Notes: generated by a model not told the origin, from the sequence alone. Positions 36,625-45,687 are shown, numbered from the stretch's first letter. The stretch is 64,000 bases of DNA from Sphingomicrobium sp. (GCA_036563485.1 DATCMI010000001.1:1551501-1615500), one strand, 5' to 3'. Numbers and translations are program-made.

Positions 36625-37225
36625 TGTCGGTCCAACTCATGCCTCTGGCTTCGAGCAGCACCGCGAGGTGGTAAAGCAGGTCTGCGGCTTCCTCGGCGCA
36701 GCCCGCTGAGTCCCGCGTCACGGCCGCAAGCGCCAGTTCGACGCCCTCCTCGCCGATCTTCTGCGCGATCCGCTCCGTCCCCCCATCGAGCAATTGCCGC
36801 GTGTAGCTCGCCTCATCGCCGCCCGCCGCACGCTCCGCAACGACGCGGGATAAGTCAGCAAGCCAGCCCGGCCCTTCGACCCATGCGTCGCCGAAGCAGC
36901 TCCGCGTGCCCTGGTGGCAGGTCGGCCCCTGCGGGTCGGCAAGCACGAGCAAGGCATCGTCGTCGCAGTCGCTGGCGACGCTATGGAGTTTGAGCACATT
37001 CCCGCTGGTCTCGCCCTTGCGCCACAGCCGTTGCTTGGACCGGCTGAAGAAGGTGACAAAGCCGCTCTCGAGCGTCGCCTCGAGCGCCGCCGGGTTCATG
37101 TAACCGACCATCAGGACACGACCGGAGCCAGCATCCTGCACGACGGCGGGCAGCAGTCCGTCCATCTTCTTCCCGGCGAGGCTGCCGATGTCCTCGCGCG
37201 TCAGCGGCGCATTTCGATCCCGCAT
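36584..37225 (-). CDS. hisIE: Bifunctional phosphoribosyl-AMP cyclohydrolase / phosphoribosyl-ATP pyrophosphatase
   Basis: This 213-residue fusion carries out steps 2 and 3 of histidine synthesis. The N-terminal HisI half has [44 protein letters not shown] and the zinc Cys residues of [12 protein letters not shown]. The C-terminal HisE half has [20 protein letters not shown] and [17 protein letters not shown]. Most alphaproteobacteria keep hisI and hisE apart. It is the last gene of the operon and its start overlaps hisF by 25 bases. Confidence 0.95.
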   Translation of the reverse strand: MRDRNAPLTREDIGSLAGKKMDGLLPAVVQDAGSGRVLMVGYMNPAALEATLESGFVTFFSRSKQRLWRKGETSGNVLKLHSVASDCDDDALLVLADPQGPTCHQGTRSCFGDAWVEGPGWLADLSRVVAERAAGGDEASYTRQLLDGGTERIAQKIGEEGVELALAAVTRDSAGCAEEAADLLYHLAVLLEARGMSWTDIMDVLQRRHSHRS

Positions 37226-37965
37226 GTCGCGAGGAACTCCTTCAGATCGGGGATGGCGATGATCCGGTCGTGGAACACGGTGGCCGCAAGCGCGCCGCTC
37301 GCGCCGGCTTCGAACGCCTCGCGGAAATGCGCGGGCTCGCCGGCCCCGCCGGACGCGATCACCGGCACCGTCGCCGCATCGACGATCGCCGCCGTATGCT
37401 CGACGTCATATCCGCTGCGCACACCGTCACGGCGCATGCAGTTGAGGACGATCTCGCCTGCGCCGCGGTCCACCGCCTCGCGGACCCAATCGAGCGTCTC
37501 ACGGCGCGTGTCGCGCGTGGCCTCCGGGTCGCCCGTATATTGCTTCACCCGGTAGATGCCGTCCTCTTCGAAGCTGTCGACCCCGACGACTACGCACTGC
37601 GCGCCGAAGTCGCGGGCAAGTTCGTCGATCAGCGACGGGCGCTCCAGCGCGGGCGAGTTGATCGACACTTTGTCGGCGCCCGCGTCGAGGCAGCGTGCGG
37701 CGGCATCGCGGCTGCGGATGCCGCCCGCGACCGCGAAGGGGACGTCGATCACCTCGGCAATCCGCCGCACCCAATCGAGGTCGAGGCTGCGGCCTTCGAC
37801 GCTCGCGGAGATGTCGTAGAAGACCAGCTCGTCGGCGCCTTCGTCGCGATAGCGCATCGCCTGTTCGACAATGTCGCCCGCGTCCCGATGGTCGCGGAAC
37901 TGCACGCCCTTGACCACGCGCCCGTCCTTGACGTCGAGGCAAGGGATGATCCTACGCGCGGGCAA
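37201..37965 (-). CDS. hisF: Imidazole glycerol phosphate synthase, cyclase subunit
   Basis: HisF forms the ring of IGP using ammonia from HisH. The 254-residue TIM barrel starts [20 protein letters not shown], with catalytic Asp in CLDVKDG, and contains [27 protein letters not shown] and [20 protein letters not shown]. The start is a TTG at 37965, which gives the exact family N terminus and overlaps the hisA stop; upstream in-frame starts run through hisA. Confidence 0.95.
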   Translation of the reverse strand: MPARRIIPCLDVKDGRVVKGVQFRDHRDAGDIVEQAMRYRDEGADELVFYDISASVEGRSLDLDWVRRIAEVIDVPFAVAGGIRSRDAAARCLDAGADKVSINSPALERPSLIDELARDFGAQCVVVGVDSFEEDGIYRVKQYTGDPEATRDTRRETLDWVREAVDRGAGEIVLNCMRRDGVRSGYDVEHTAAIVDAATVPVIASGGAGEPAHFREAFEAGASGALAATVFHDRIIAIPDLKEFLATCGIEMRR

Positions 37966-38671
37966 GGCTGACCGCCTCCTCGAGTGCAATCCGGCCTTCC
38001 CACAACGCCTTGCCGACGATCGCTCCGGCGGTGTGCAAGCGGCGAAGGTCGTCAAGCGACGACACGCCGCCGGACGCCTGAACGGCAAGGTGAGGCAGTC
38101 GCTCGACGGCTTCGTCCAGCAGCTCGAAGTTCGGACCGGCGAGCTCGCCGTCACGGCCGATGTCGGTCAGCAGCAGGTGACGCGCTTCGGGGAAGCGCTG
38201 GGCCGCCGACCACAAGCTGAGCCCGCTGTCCTCCGCCCAGCCGGACACCGCCACCTGCGGCTCGCCGCCGATCATCCGAACGTCGAGCGCCAGCGTGATC
38301 CGGTCGGCGCCGAACTCCCCGACCCATCCGCGCACGAGCTCAGGGTCACGCACGGCAAGGCTGCCGAGGACCACCCGTTCAACGCCGCTGTCGAGCAGCG
38401 CTTCAACTTGTTCGCGCGACCTAACGCCGCCGCCGACCTGCAGCTTGAGCGGCGTTGCCGCGGCGAGGCTGCCAACGAGATCGTGCTGCGCCGGGGCGCC
38501 GGCCCGCGTGCCGTCGAGATCCACGACATGCGCCCATTCGGCGCCAGCATTGGCAAACGCCCGCAGCGCGTCGGCGGGCTCGGCCGGGTACAGCGTGGCT
38601 TCGTCGAACCGCCCCTGGCGCAAGCGCACGATTTGACCGCCCATCAGGTCCATCGCCGGATAGACGATCAT
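37952..38671 (-). CDS. hisA: ProFAR isomerase (phosphoribosylformimino-AICAR ribotide isomerase)
   Basis: This 239-residue TIM barrel opens the ribose ring of ProFAR. It begins [18 protein letters not shown]; Asp of AMDL is the catalytic base (AIDL in most). It also has [28 protein letters not shown] and [15 protein letters not shown] with the acid Asp. The ATG at 38671 overlaps the hisH stop by four bases. Confidence 0.94.
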   Translation of the reverse strand: MIVYPAMDLMGGQIVRLRQGRFDEATLYPAEPADALRAFANAGAEWAHVVDLDGTRAGAPAQHDLVGSLAAATPLKLQVGGGVRSREQVEALLDSGVERVVLGSLAVRDPELVRGWVGEFGADRITLALDVRMIGGEPQVAVSGWAEDSGLSLWSAAQRFPEARHLLLTDIGRDGELAGPNFELLDEAVERLPHLAVQASGGVSSLDDLRRLHTAGAIVGKALWEGRIALEEAVSLARA

Positions 38672-39246
38672 GCGAGGAAGCTTTCGAGGAAGCGCGCGCC
38701 GGCAGGGCCCGACCTCTCCGGGTGGAACTGGGCACCGGTCCAATTGCCCTGACGCACAACCGCAGGGATCGGGCGGCCGTAATCCGCCACTGCGACTGTC
38801 GCGGTTCCGTCGTCGCAGGCGAAGCTGTGCGCGAAATAAAGATAGTCGCCGTCGTCCAGCCCGATCGAGCCGTCGCGTACCGCCACCCGGCTCCAGCCCA
38901 TGTGCGGCACCGGCCTGCCGGGTGCCGGCTCCAGTGCCCGCACGCTCCCCGAGATAATCCCGAGGCACCCCGTGTCCGCTTCGTCGCTGCGCTCGAACAG
39001 CAGCTGCATGCCGAGGCAAATGCCGAGCGCCGGCTGCTTTAACGCGACCAGCGTTCGGCGAAGGCCGAGCGCCTCGATCCGCTCCATTGCGTAGCCCGCC
39101 GCGCCGACTCCCGGCAGGATCACCTCGTCCGCGCCCCCGATGGTCTCGGCATCGGCGCTGACCACCGGCTCGATCCCGAACCGCTGCATCGCCAGCCGTA
39201 CCGATCCGATGTTGCCGCAGCCGAGGTCAACGATGACCAGCTTCAC
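38668..39246 (-). CDS. hisH: Imidazole glycerol phosphate synthase, glutaminase subunit
   Basis: HisH supplies ammonia to HisF. The 192-residue class I amidotransferase has the triad Cys in GICLGMQLLFE and His-Glu in QFHPERSG. It also has the PGVGAAGYAM oxyanion-strand and VPHMGWSRV motifs. It overlaps hisCB and hisA by ATGA. Confidence 0.96.
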   Translation of the reverse strand: MKLVIVDLGCGNIGSVRLAMQRFGIEPVVSADAETIGGADEVILPGVGAAGYAMERIEALGLRRTLVALKQPALGICLGMQLLFERSDEADTGCLGIISGSVRALEPAPGRPVPHMGWSRVAVRDGSIGLDDGDYLYFAHSFACDDGTATVAVADYGRPIPAVVRQGNWTGAQFHPERSGPAGARFLESFLA

Positions 39247-40901
39247 AACATGCCTTTGGTGCTCGGCAGTTCGGTGGCATTGCCTTCGCGGCGCACCGCC
39301 TGGCGAAGTGCGCGGCCAAACGCCTTGAAGCAGGCTTCGGTCTTGTGATGGTCGTTGTCGCCGCTGACGCTGACTTGGATCGCCGCGCCCATGCTGTCGG
39401 CCAGGCTGCGGAAGACGTGGGCCGTCATTTCAGTGGGATAGGCGCCGATGTGGCTTGCCGCGAACGTGCCGTCGAAGCGGCTGAAGGGGCGGCCCGACAG
39501 GTCGATGAGCACCTGCGCGCTTGCCTCGTCCATCGGCAGCGCGAAGCCGAAGCGGCCGATGCCACGCTTGTCGCCGAGCGCCCGCGTGAGCGCCGTTCCA
39601 AAGGCGATGGCGCAATCCTCGATGCTGTGGTGGCCGTCGATATCGAGGTCGCCGTTGCACTTCAGCGTCATCGCAAAGCCGCCATGCGCGGCGACCTGGT
39701 CAAGCATATGGTCGTAAAAGGGAATGCCGGTGTCGATCCGCCGCGGCTCACTGCGGTCAAGGTCGACGGCGACGGAGATCTTCGTCTCTTTCGTGTCGCG
39801 CACCACTTCCGCCCTACGCGCGGCGCCGGTGGGCGTACCGACATCAAACGCTGCGAGCGCTGCTGCATTCTCTTCCGGCGTGCCGATCGTCAGCCGCAGT
39901 CCGCCAGGCGCGGCGTTGGACCGAAAGCGGACCCGAATGCCAAGCCTGCGTAGCTTCGCCGCGAGCGACTCCGGATCCTCGACTTCAAGGAACAGGAAAT
40001 TGCCGCCGCCCGACCGAACGGACTTCACGATCGGCGACGCGGCGAGAAGCGGCGCGAGCCGCTCGCGCTCGGCGATGATCGTCGCAATGCGCTCGAGGTG
40101 CAGCGGCCGGCGCGCGGGGGCCAGTGCGGCCACTGCGGCTTCGATCGACAGGGTCGGAAGCGGGTAGGGGGGCAAAGCCCGTGCGGCGATGGCGATAAGC
40201 TCCGGCTCGCCGATCGCACAGCCGGTGCGCGCGCCCGCAAGTCCGAACGCTTTCGACAAGGTCTTCAGGACCACGAGGTTGGGTCGCTGAGCCGCTTCGC
40301 CTGCCAGGCTCGGCACCGCCGAGAAGTCGAGATAGGCTTCGTCGACGACGATAAGCGTATCCGGCAGCGCCTCGGCAATGGCGAGGGCATCCTCCGGCGC
40401 CACTTCGTTCCCGGTCGGGTTGTTGGGCGAACAGATGAAGGCGACCTTCACATTGCCAGCTCGCCGTACCGCGTCGATGTAGGCGCCGCACTCGAAAGCG
40501 AAGGCCTCGCCCAGCGGCACCTCGACGACCGCCGCACCCTGCACCCCCGCAAAGTGCGCATATGCCGAAAAGGTCGGCGTGGGCACCGCGATCGCATCCC
40601 GGGCGGGCTGGCAGAAGGCGCGCACCAGCATGTCGATCGCATCGTCCGCCCCGCGCGTGACGATCACATTGTCTGGTCCGACGCCGTAGAGCGCCGCCAT
40701 TGCCCGCGTCAGCCCCTGGGGCCGTGGCTCGGGATAGCGGTTGAGCCCGCGCGCCAGCGGCCCGTCCGACAACGGCGGGAACGGGTTCTCGTTGGCGTCG
40801 AGCTTGATGGCGTCCGGCCCGAAGTCGGATCCGCCGGCGATGTCGAAAGGCTCGAGTGCAAGAATCTCGGGCCGGGCGAGCCTTTGTGCGGTGGAGGTCA
40901 T
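39243..40901 (-). CDS. hisCB: Fused histidinol-phosphate aminotransferase / IGP dehydratase (HisC-HisB)
   Basis: This 552-residue protein joins two pathway enzymes that are not consecutive. Residues 1-353 are a complete HisC: LDANENPFPP (33-43), NPTGNEV, DEAYLDF, the PLP lysine Lys217 in KTLSKAFGLAGART, and the terminal LRLTIGTPEEN. After a ~7-residue link (VGTPTGA), residues 361-552 are a complete IGP dehydratase: VDLDRSEPRRIDTGIPFYDHMLDQVAAHG, DGHHSIEDCAIAFG and the metal motif HHKTEACFKAFGRALR. The phosphatase (HAD) domain of enterobacterial HisB is absent. Both halves keep all visible catalytic residues. No stop codon or in-frame restart occurs at the junction. It overlaps hisD by one base and hisH by four. 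Confidence 0.93.
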   Translation of the reverse strand: MTSTAQRLARPEILALEPFDIAGGSDFGPDAIKLDANENPFPPLSDGPLARGLNRYPEPRPQGLTRAMAALYGVGPDNVIVTRGADDAIDMLVRAFCQPARDAIAVPTPTFSAYAHFAGVQGAAVVEVPLGEAFAFECGAYIDAVRRAGNVKVAFICSPNNPTGNEVAPEDALAIAEALPDTLIVVDEAYLDFSAVPSLAGEAAQRPNLVVLKTLSKAFGLAGARTGCAIGEPELIAIAARALPPYPLPTLSIEAAVAALAPARRPLHLERIATIIAERERLAPLLAASPIVKSVRSGGGNFLFLEVEDPESLAAKLRRLGIRVRFRSNAAPGGLRLTIGTPEENAAALAAFDVGTPTGAARRAEVVRDTKETKISVAVDLDRSEPRRIDTGIPFYDHMLDQVAAHGGFAMTLKCNGDLDIDGHHSIEDCAIAFGTALTRALGDKRGIGRFGFALPMDEASAQVLIDLSGRPFSRFDGTFAASHIGAYPTEMTAHVFRSLADSMGAAIQVSVSGDNDHHKTEACFKAFGRALRQAVRREGNATELPSTKGML

Positions 40902-42187
40902 CAGACGATCTCCAGCCGCGCATCGGCGGCGCGCGCGTGTGCCTCGAGGCCCTCCATCCGTGCCAGGAGCGCCGCCGGCTTGGCAATGCGGCGCGCAGCG
41001 TCATCGGTGAGCGACTGGACCGTCATCGCTTTCATGAAGCTGTGGACGCCAACGCCGCTCCACACGCGCGCCGCGCCGTCGGTCGGCAGCACATGGCTCG
41101 ACCCGGCGAGATAGTCGCCGAAAGTCTCGGCGACAGCCCGTCCGGCGAACACCGCCCCGGCGTTGCGGATCAGCGGGACGAGCTGTCCAGGCTGTGCGAC
41201 CGCCAGCGAAAGATGCTCGGGCGCGTAGAGGTTCGCGACCTCGATCGCCTGTGCCAGGTCCGCCGTGACGATCACCCGCGCCTGCTGGAGCGAAGCGCGA
41301 GCCGTTTCGGCGCGGGGCAAGGTCGCAACCAGCGCCTCGACTTCGTCGACCACGCGCTTTGCCAAGATCCTCGAAGGCGTGACCAGCAGCACTTGCGCCG
41401 CGGCATCATGTTCTGCCTGGCTCAGCAGGTCGGCTGCGACCAGCCGGGGGTCTGCAGTATCGTCCGCGACAACCATCAGCTCGCTAGGGCCCGCCGGCAT
41501 ATCGATCGCCGGTCCGCCGGCCGCACTCGCAACCTGCCGCTTGGCTTCTGCGATCCATGCGTTGCCGGGCCCGCAGATCTTGTCCACCTTTGGGATCGAT
41601 CCTGCGCCGAACGCCAGTGCTGCAATCGCCTGGGCGCCGCCGACGGTCCAGATCGCGTCGATGCCGCTCAGCTCCGCCGCGAGCGCAACCAGCGGCGACA
41701 GGCTGCCGTCCGCGCTAGGCGGCGTGGTGACGACGATCTCTGTTACGCCTGCCACGCGGGCCGGGATCGCGAGCATCAGCAGCGTCGAAAAGAGCGGCGT
41801 CGCTCCGCCCGGGACGTAGAGTCCGACGCGGTCGATCGGCCGCCAGACCTTGCTGACCAGTAAGCCGGGCGCGGTTTCGACCGTCACGTCCGCAGGCCGG
41901 CTCGCCTCGTGGAAGGTTCGAATGTTTGCGGCTGCAAGCTCGATCGCGCCAAGCTCATCGGAAGAAAGCCTCCGTCGCGCTTCCGCAGCACCGCCTGCCA
42001 CCTCGACCAGCCGCGGCTCGGCGCCATCGATCTCGCGCGCGCGGTCGCACAGCGCTTCCCATCCGCTTTGGCGCACGGCCGCCAGGATCTCGGCAACGGA
42101 CTGCTCCAGCGCCGCGTCGGTCCGCTGCTGCGGCCGCGCCAGCGCGGCTTCGCGGCCGCGCTCGTCCAGCGAGTTCCACTCGATCAT
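40901..42187 (-). CDS. hisD: Histidinol dehydrogenase
   Basis: HisD oxidises histidinol to histidine with two NAD. The 428-residue protein has PGGATPLFSTLLMLAIPARVAGV, the zinc/catalytic signature IDMPAGPSELMVVADDTADPRLVAADLLSQAEHDAAAQ, APEHLSL and the C-terminal GSSHVLPTDGAARVWSGVGVHSF. Length is typical. Confidence 0.96.
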   Translation of the reverse strand: MIEWNSLDERGREAALARPQQRTDAALEQSVAEILAAVRQSGWEALCDRAREIDGAEPRLVEVAGGAAEARRRLSSDELGAIELAAANIRTFHEASRPADVTVETAPGLLVSKVWRPIDRVGLYVPGGATPLFSTLLMLAIPARVAGVTEIVVTTPPSADGSLSPLVALAAELSGIDAIWTVGGAQAIAALAFGAGSIPKVDKICGPGNAWIAEAKRQVASAAGGPAIDMPAGPSELMVVADDTADPRLVAADLLSQAEHDAAAQVLLVTPSRILAKRVVDEVEALVATLPRAETARASLQQARVIVTADLAQAIEVANLYAPEHLSLAVAQPGQLVPLIRNAGAVFAGRAVAETFGDYLAGSSHVLPTDGAARVWSGVGVHSFMKAMTVQSLTDDAARRIAKPAALLARMEGLEAHARAADARLEIV

Positions 42188-42188
42188 G

Positions 42189-43079
42189 TCAGATCATCAT
42201 CTTTTCGATCGGCACGACCAGGATCGACGAGGCGCCGGCGCCTTTCAGCTTCTCCAGAGTCTCCCAGAACACGGCTTCCTGGCACACGGCGTGAACCGCG
42301 AAATGGCCCGCGCGGCCGTGCAGCGGGACGATGGTCGGCGCCTCTGCGCCAGGCAGGATACGCGTAATCTCCCGCAGCGACTCGCTCGCCGCGTTCAGCA
42401 TGATGTACTTCGAACCCTTGGTCGCGAGCACGCCGTCGACCCTCGTCATCAGCCCGTCGAGGATGGCAGTCCGCGTCTCGTCCAGCGGCTTGCGGGTGCG
42501 GATCAGCAGCGCCTGGCTGTCGAGCACCGTCTCCACCGGCCGCAGCCCGTTCGCTTCAAGCGTCGCGCCAGTCGACACCAGGTCGCAGATGAAGGGCGCG
42601 ATTTGCAGCCGCGGCGCCAGCTCGACCGCGCCGTTCATCTTCACCACCGATGCGCTGATCTCGCGCTCTTCGAGCCAGCGCCGCAGCAACCGCGGATAGG
42701 AGGTAGCGACCCGCTGGCCGGCCAATGACTCCGGTCCTTGATAAGCAGCGCTTTCCGGCGCCGCGATTTTGAGGCTGCACCCGCCGAAGCCGAGCTCGGC
42801 CACCATTTCGATCCGCTCCTCGTCTTCACCTAGCGCGAACTCCTCGAGCACGTTCTGCCCGACGATGCCGAGTTCGCACACGCCGTCGCTGACGAAAGTC
42901 GGAATGTCGTCGTCGCGTACGAACATCAGCTCGGCGGGGAAATTCTCGACCCGCGCAGTCAGGCTGTTCTTGGTGCTCTGGATGCGCAGGCCCGCATCGC
43001 GCAGAAGGTCGCGGCTGAGGTCCGAGAGCCGTCCCGATTTCTGCAGGGCGATGTGCAGCCGCGTCCGGTCAGCGAGCAT
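42189..43079 (-). CDS. hisG: ATP phosphoribosyltransferase, long form
   Basis: HisG starts the pathway by joining ATP and PRPP. The 296-residue protein is the long HisG with a C-terminal ACT-like regulatory domain (about residues 220-296, KYIMLNAASESLREITRILPGAEAPTIVPL), so it needs no HisZ. The catalytic part has LHIALQKSGRLSDLSRDLLRDAGL, DDIPTFVSDGVCELGIVG, RVATSYPRLLRRWLEE and DLVSTGATLEANGL. Many alphaproteobacteria use the short form instead. Histidine feedback inhibition is expected through the C-terminal domain. Confidence 0.95.
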   Translation of the reverse strand: MLADRTRLHIALQKSGRLSDLSRDLLRDAGLRIQSTKNSLTARVENFPAELMFVRDDDIPTFVSDGVCELGIVGQNVLEEFALGEDEERIEMVAELGFGGCSLKIAAPESAAYQGPESLAGQRVATSYPRLLRRWLEEREISASVVKMNGAVELAPRLQIAPFICDLVSTGATLEANGLRPVETVLDSQALLIRTRKPLDETRTAILDGLMTRVDGVLATKGSKYIMLNAASESLREITRILPGAEAPTIVPLHGRAGHFAVHAVCQEAVFWETLEKLKGAGASSILVVPIEKMMI

Positions 43080-43398
43080 CGCGCGCCTCCATGCGGTCGA
43101 TTGCCATTCGGTAGCCCTTGTGCGGCTCCTGCCGGAGGAACCGGCCGACGCGGACGATGGTCGTCGTGCTGACCCCCGTCGCTTCGTGGATGTCGCGGTA
43201 GGAGAGGTCGGTGCCGTCGAGCAGGCGAGCGACGTGCCAGCGCTCGGACAAGGTCCGGATCTCGGCCGGCGTGCACAGGTCCATCAGCAGCGCGCGCATC
43301 TCGGCGCGGCTCCCCGGCGTCAGCAGTGCGTCGCACAGCTGGTCGAGCAGCACTTCGGGATCGCGGGTTGGAACCGCCGTCGAAAGCTTCGTCTTCAC
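43069..43398 (-). CDS. TrpR-family (YerC/YecD) regulator heading the his operon
   Basis: This 109-residue protein has the TrpR-type helix-turn-helix: LMDLCTPAEIRTLSERWHVARLL then SYRDIHEATGVSTTTIVRVGRFLR, with the recognition helix in the latter. It is the first gene of the his operon and overlaps hisG by 11 bases. Related YerC proteins are proposed histidine-responsive repressors (HisR). A palindrome lies eight bases upstream of its start, over the predicted transcription start, suggesting that it represses its own operon when histidine is plentiful. The effector is inferred, not shown. Confidence 0.85.
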   Translation of the reverse strand: MKTKLSTAVPTRDPEVLLDQLCDALLTPGSRAEMRALLMDLCTPAEIRTLSERWHVARLLDGTDLSYRDIHEATGVSTTTIVRVGRFLRQEPHKGYRMAIDRMEARDAR

Positions 43399-43405
43399 CC
43401 TGCAC

Positions 43406-43427
43406 CGTGTTACAACGTGTTAAAACG
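43406..43427. promoter_or_regulatory. Candidate operator of the his operon
   Basis: A 22-bp imperfect palindrome reads CGTgTTAcaAC / GTgtTAAaACG, with 16 of 22 bases in symmetric pairs around a central ACGT. On the minus strand it begins at the predicted transcription start and ends eight bases before the regulator ATG, so bound repressor would block initiation. Confidence 0.6.
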
Positions 43428-43434
43428 CTACAAC

Positions 43435-43462
43435 GAGATAGTGACAGGGCGCGCAGAGTCAA
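43435..43462 (-). promoter_or_regulatory. Sigma-70-type promoter of the his operon
   Basis: On the minus strand TTGACT (43462-43457) is followed after 16 bases by TATCTC (43440-43435). Five of six -35 bases fit the consensus. The start site would be near 43428, next to the candidate operator. Confidence 0.6.
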
Positions 43463-43498
43463 CACACGCGGTGAGGCCTTGATCCGGAGGAGGGGGGC

Positions 43499-43575
43499 TG
43501 GCGCGCCCGGCAGGATTCGAACCTGCGGCCCCAAGCTTAGAAGGCTCGTGCTCTATCCAACTGAGCTACGGGCGC
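43499..43575 (-). tRNA. tRNA-Arg (UCU)
   Basis: The minus strand reads as a 77-nt tRNA. The acceptor arm is GCGCCCG (43575-43569) with CGGGCGC (43509-43503), the D arm begins AGCTCAGTTGGATAGAG, and the anticodon loop CTTCTAA gives anticodon UCU. The T loop GGTTCGAATCC, discriminator G and an encoded CCA (43501-43499) complete it. It reads AGA, a rare codon in this GC-rich DNA. Confidence 0.96.
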
Positions 43576-43634
43576 GCGCCGATCCGGAAAGTAGCCGCAA
43601 TTGACGCGGAGCGGAACTGCGCTACCCGTTGCCC

Positions 43635-44369
43635 ATGGGGGATCGCCGGCCGCAGGCAGTGAATGCCGACGCGCTCAAGGGGCGCGACTTTCGCTATTTC
43701 GACTTCGTCATGGCGGCGTTCGTCGCCATCCTCTTGCTCTCGAACGTGCTCGGCGCCGGCAAAATCGCGACGATCACGATCCCCGGCGTCGGTCCGTGGC
43801 CGTTCGGCGCGGGCATCTTGTTCTTCCCATTGTCCTACGTGATCGGCGACGTCCTGACCGAGGTATACGGCTACGCCCGCGCTCGCCGCTGCATCTGGGC
43901 CGGCTTCGTTGGCCTGATCTTCATGGCGTTCATGAGCTGGGTGGTCGTGGCGCTTCCGCCCGACGCAAGCTGGTCCGGCCAGTCGGCTTATGAAAGCGTG
44001 TTCGGCCAGGTGCCGCGCATCGTGCTCGCCTCCATCTGCGCGTTCTGGGCCGGCGAGTTCGTCAACAGCTTCGTGCTGGCAAAGATGAAGGTGTGGACCG
44101 AAGGCCGGATGCTGTGGACCCGCACCATCGGGTCGACGGTCGTCGGGCAGGGCATCGATAGCCTGATCTTCTACCCGATCGCCTTCCTGGGCATCCTCGA
44201 CGGCGAAACGGTGCTCAAGCTGATGCTCACCCAATGGGTGCTGAAAGTCAGCTGGGAAGCGCTTCTCACCCCTGTCACCTACGTGGTGGTCGGCTGGCTC
44301 AAGCGGCGCGAGGGCGTCGACGTCTATGACTCGAAAACGGATTTCACGCCCTTCGCCACTGGTGTATAG
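43635..44369 (+). CDS. Queuosine precursor transporter (YhhQ/VUT family)
   Basis: This 244-residue inner-membrane protein has six or seven hydrophobic segments (FVMAAFVAILLLSNVLGAGKI, then FGAGILFFPLSYVIGDVLTEVYGYARAR, diagnostic for the family, and ending WEALLTPVTYVVVGWLKRREG). YhhQ takes up preQ0 or preQ1 for queuosine in tRNA. The ATG at 43635 is chosen over a TTG two codons upstream. It stands alone downstream of the tRNA-Arg gene on the other strand. Confidence 0.9.
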   Translation: MGDRRPQAVNADALKGRDFRYFDFVMAAFVAILLLSNVLGAGKIATITIPGVGPWPFGAGILFFPLSYVIGDVLTEVYGYARARRCIWAGFVGLIFMAFMSWVVVALPPDASWSGQSAYESVFGQVPRIVLASICAFWAGEFVNSFVLAKMKVWTEGRMLWTRTIGSTVVGQGIDSLIFYPIAFLGILDGETVLKLMLTQWVLKVSWEALLTPVTYVVVGWLKRREGVDVYDSKTDFTPFATGV

Positions 44370-44431
44370 GACTAATTCACCTGCTGTTCAGTGTCGGGAG
44401 CCAAACATTCGCACCTGACAAGGGGATGATG

Positions 44432-44641
44432 ATGCGTGCTGTTCGCTGTGCCGTTTTCGCTGCCGCGCTCGCCTGTGCCGGTGCTGCCCAGGCCAAGACC
44501 GTCATCATCTTCGTCGAGCCGATGACCCTGGAGCGCTACACGCAGGTGGTGGAAACGCCGGGTCCGGACCGCTTCCTCCTGTGCATGCAGCCGCCGTCGC
44601 TCAGCGGCTGCCGCGAAGTGCAGGCGAAGAAGCGCGCTTAG
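44432..44641 (+). CDS. Small exported hypothetical protein
   Basis: This 69-residue protein has a signal peptide ([20 protein letters not shown], cleavage before [10 protein letters not shown]). The short mature domain has two cysteines ([15 protein letters not shown]) that could form a disulfide. AGGGG lies before three consecutive in-frame ATGs (44426, 44429, 44432); the last has the best spacing. The stop interlocks with purQ (TTAG). I do not recognise the family. Confidence 0.65.
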   Translation: MRAVRCAVFAAALACAGAAQAKTVIIFVEPMTLERYTQVVETPGPDRFLLCMQPPSLSGCREVQAKKRA

Positions 44642-45303
44642 GCGACGGTTTCCAGCAGCCCTTCGAAAAGGCGCCGTCCGTCCGTGCGGCCATGCGCCGC
44701 TTCGACGACCCGCTCCGGGTGCGGCATCAGCCCCAGCACATTGCCCGCGTCATTGACGATCCCGGCGATGCTCCGCGCGGACCCGTTCACATTGTCGAGG
44801 TAGCGGAAGGCGACTCGCCCTTCGCCTTCAAGCCGGTCGAGCGTCTCGGCGTCCGCCTGGTAATTGCCGTCATGATGCGCGACCGGAAAGACGATCTCTT
44901 CGCCGGCTTCATAAGCAGAGGTGAAAAGGCTCTGACTGTTCTCCACCTTCAGGCGCGCATCGCGGCAGACGAAGCTCAGCCCCGCGTTCCGCATCAGCGC
45001 GCCCGGCAGCAGACCCGCTTCGGTCAGCACCTGGAAGCCGTTGCAGATGCCGATCACCGGCACGCCCCGCTCCGCCGCTTCGCGGACCGCACCCATGACC
45101 GGCGACCGGGCCGCCATCGCGCCTGAGCGCAGATAGTCACCGTAGGAAAAACCGCCCGGGACGCCGATGAAGTCGACGCCCTGCGGAAGCTCGGCGTCGC
45201 GGTGCCAGACCATTTCCGGCTTGCGGCCTGTCACCTGCTCCAGCGCGACGGCGAGGTCGCGGTCGCAATTGGACCCCGGAAAAACGATGATCGCGCTCTT
45301 CAT
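44638..45303 (-). CDS. purQ: Phosphoribosylformylglycinamidine synthase, glutaminase subunit
   Basis: PurQ supplies ammonia to PurL in purine synthesis. The 221-residue amidotransferase has [16 protein letters not shown], the nucleophile Cys in [31 protein letters not shown] and the His-Glu pair in [10 protein letters not shown]. It lies three bases after purS; purL is not in the window. Confidence 0.96.
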   Translation of the reverse strand: MKSAIIVFPGSNCDRDLAVALEQVTGRKPEMVWHRDAELPQGVDFIGVPGGFSYGDYLRSGAMAARSPVMGAVREAAERGVPVIGICNGFQVLTEAGLLPGALMRNAGLSFVCRDARLKVENSQSLFTSAYEAGEEIVFPVAHHDGNYQADAETLDRLEGEGRVAFRYLDNVNGSARSIAGIVNDAGNVLGLMPHPERVVEAAHGRTDGRRLFEGLLETVA

Positions 45304-45306
45304 GGC

Positions 45307-45546
45307 TCAGGCGTTCTCCAGCCGCTCGATCCGGAAATTCTCGATCACCGTATTGGCGAGCAGCTTGCGGCACATATCCTCGATGTCCGCATGGCTGGTG
45401 CCGTCGGCAAGGTCGAGCTCGATCAGCTTGCCGGCGCGCACGTCGTTGACGCCGGAAAAGCCCAGCCCCTCCAGCGCATGGTGGATGGCCTTGCCCTGCG
45501 GGTCGAGGACCCCGGACTTGAGGGTGACGAAAACGCGCGCTTTCAT
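45307..45546 (-). CDS. purS: Phosphoribosylformylglycinamidine synthase subunit PurS
   Basis: This 79-residue PurS bridges PurQ and PurL in the small-type FGAM synthase. It begins KARVFVTLKSGVLDPQGKAIHHALEGLGFSGVNDVRAGKLIEL, a clear family match, and ends CRKLLANTVIENFRIERL. It is directly upstream of purQ. Confidence 0.96.
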   Translation of the reverse strand: MKARVFVTLKSGVLDPQGKAIHHALEGLGFSGVNDVRAGKLIELDLADGTSHADIEDMCRKLLANTVIENFRIERLENA

Positions 45547-45687
45547 GTGCTGCCTGCCGGTTCTTGAGCGGTTCCCGCCCTATGGCCGGGGCGCATCGCA
45601 CGGGCAAGCTTTACCCTCTGTTTACCGTCCTGCGCGCAAATGGCCTGGCGGCTGGTCAGTTCTTCACCGGCTGGTGGGAGGGACGCG

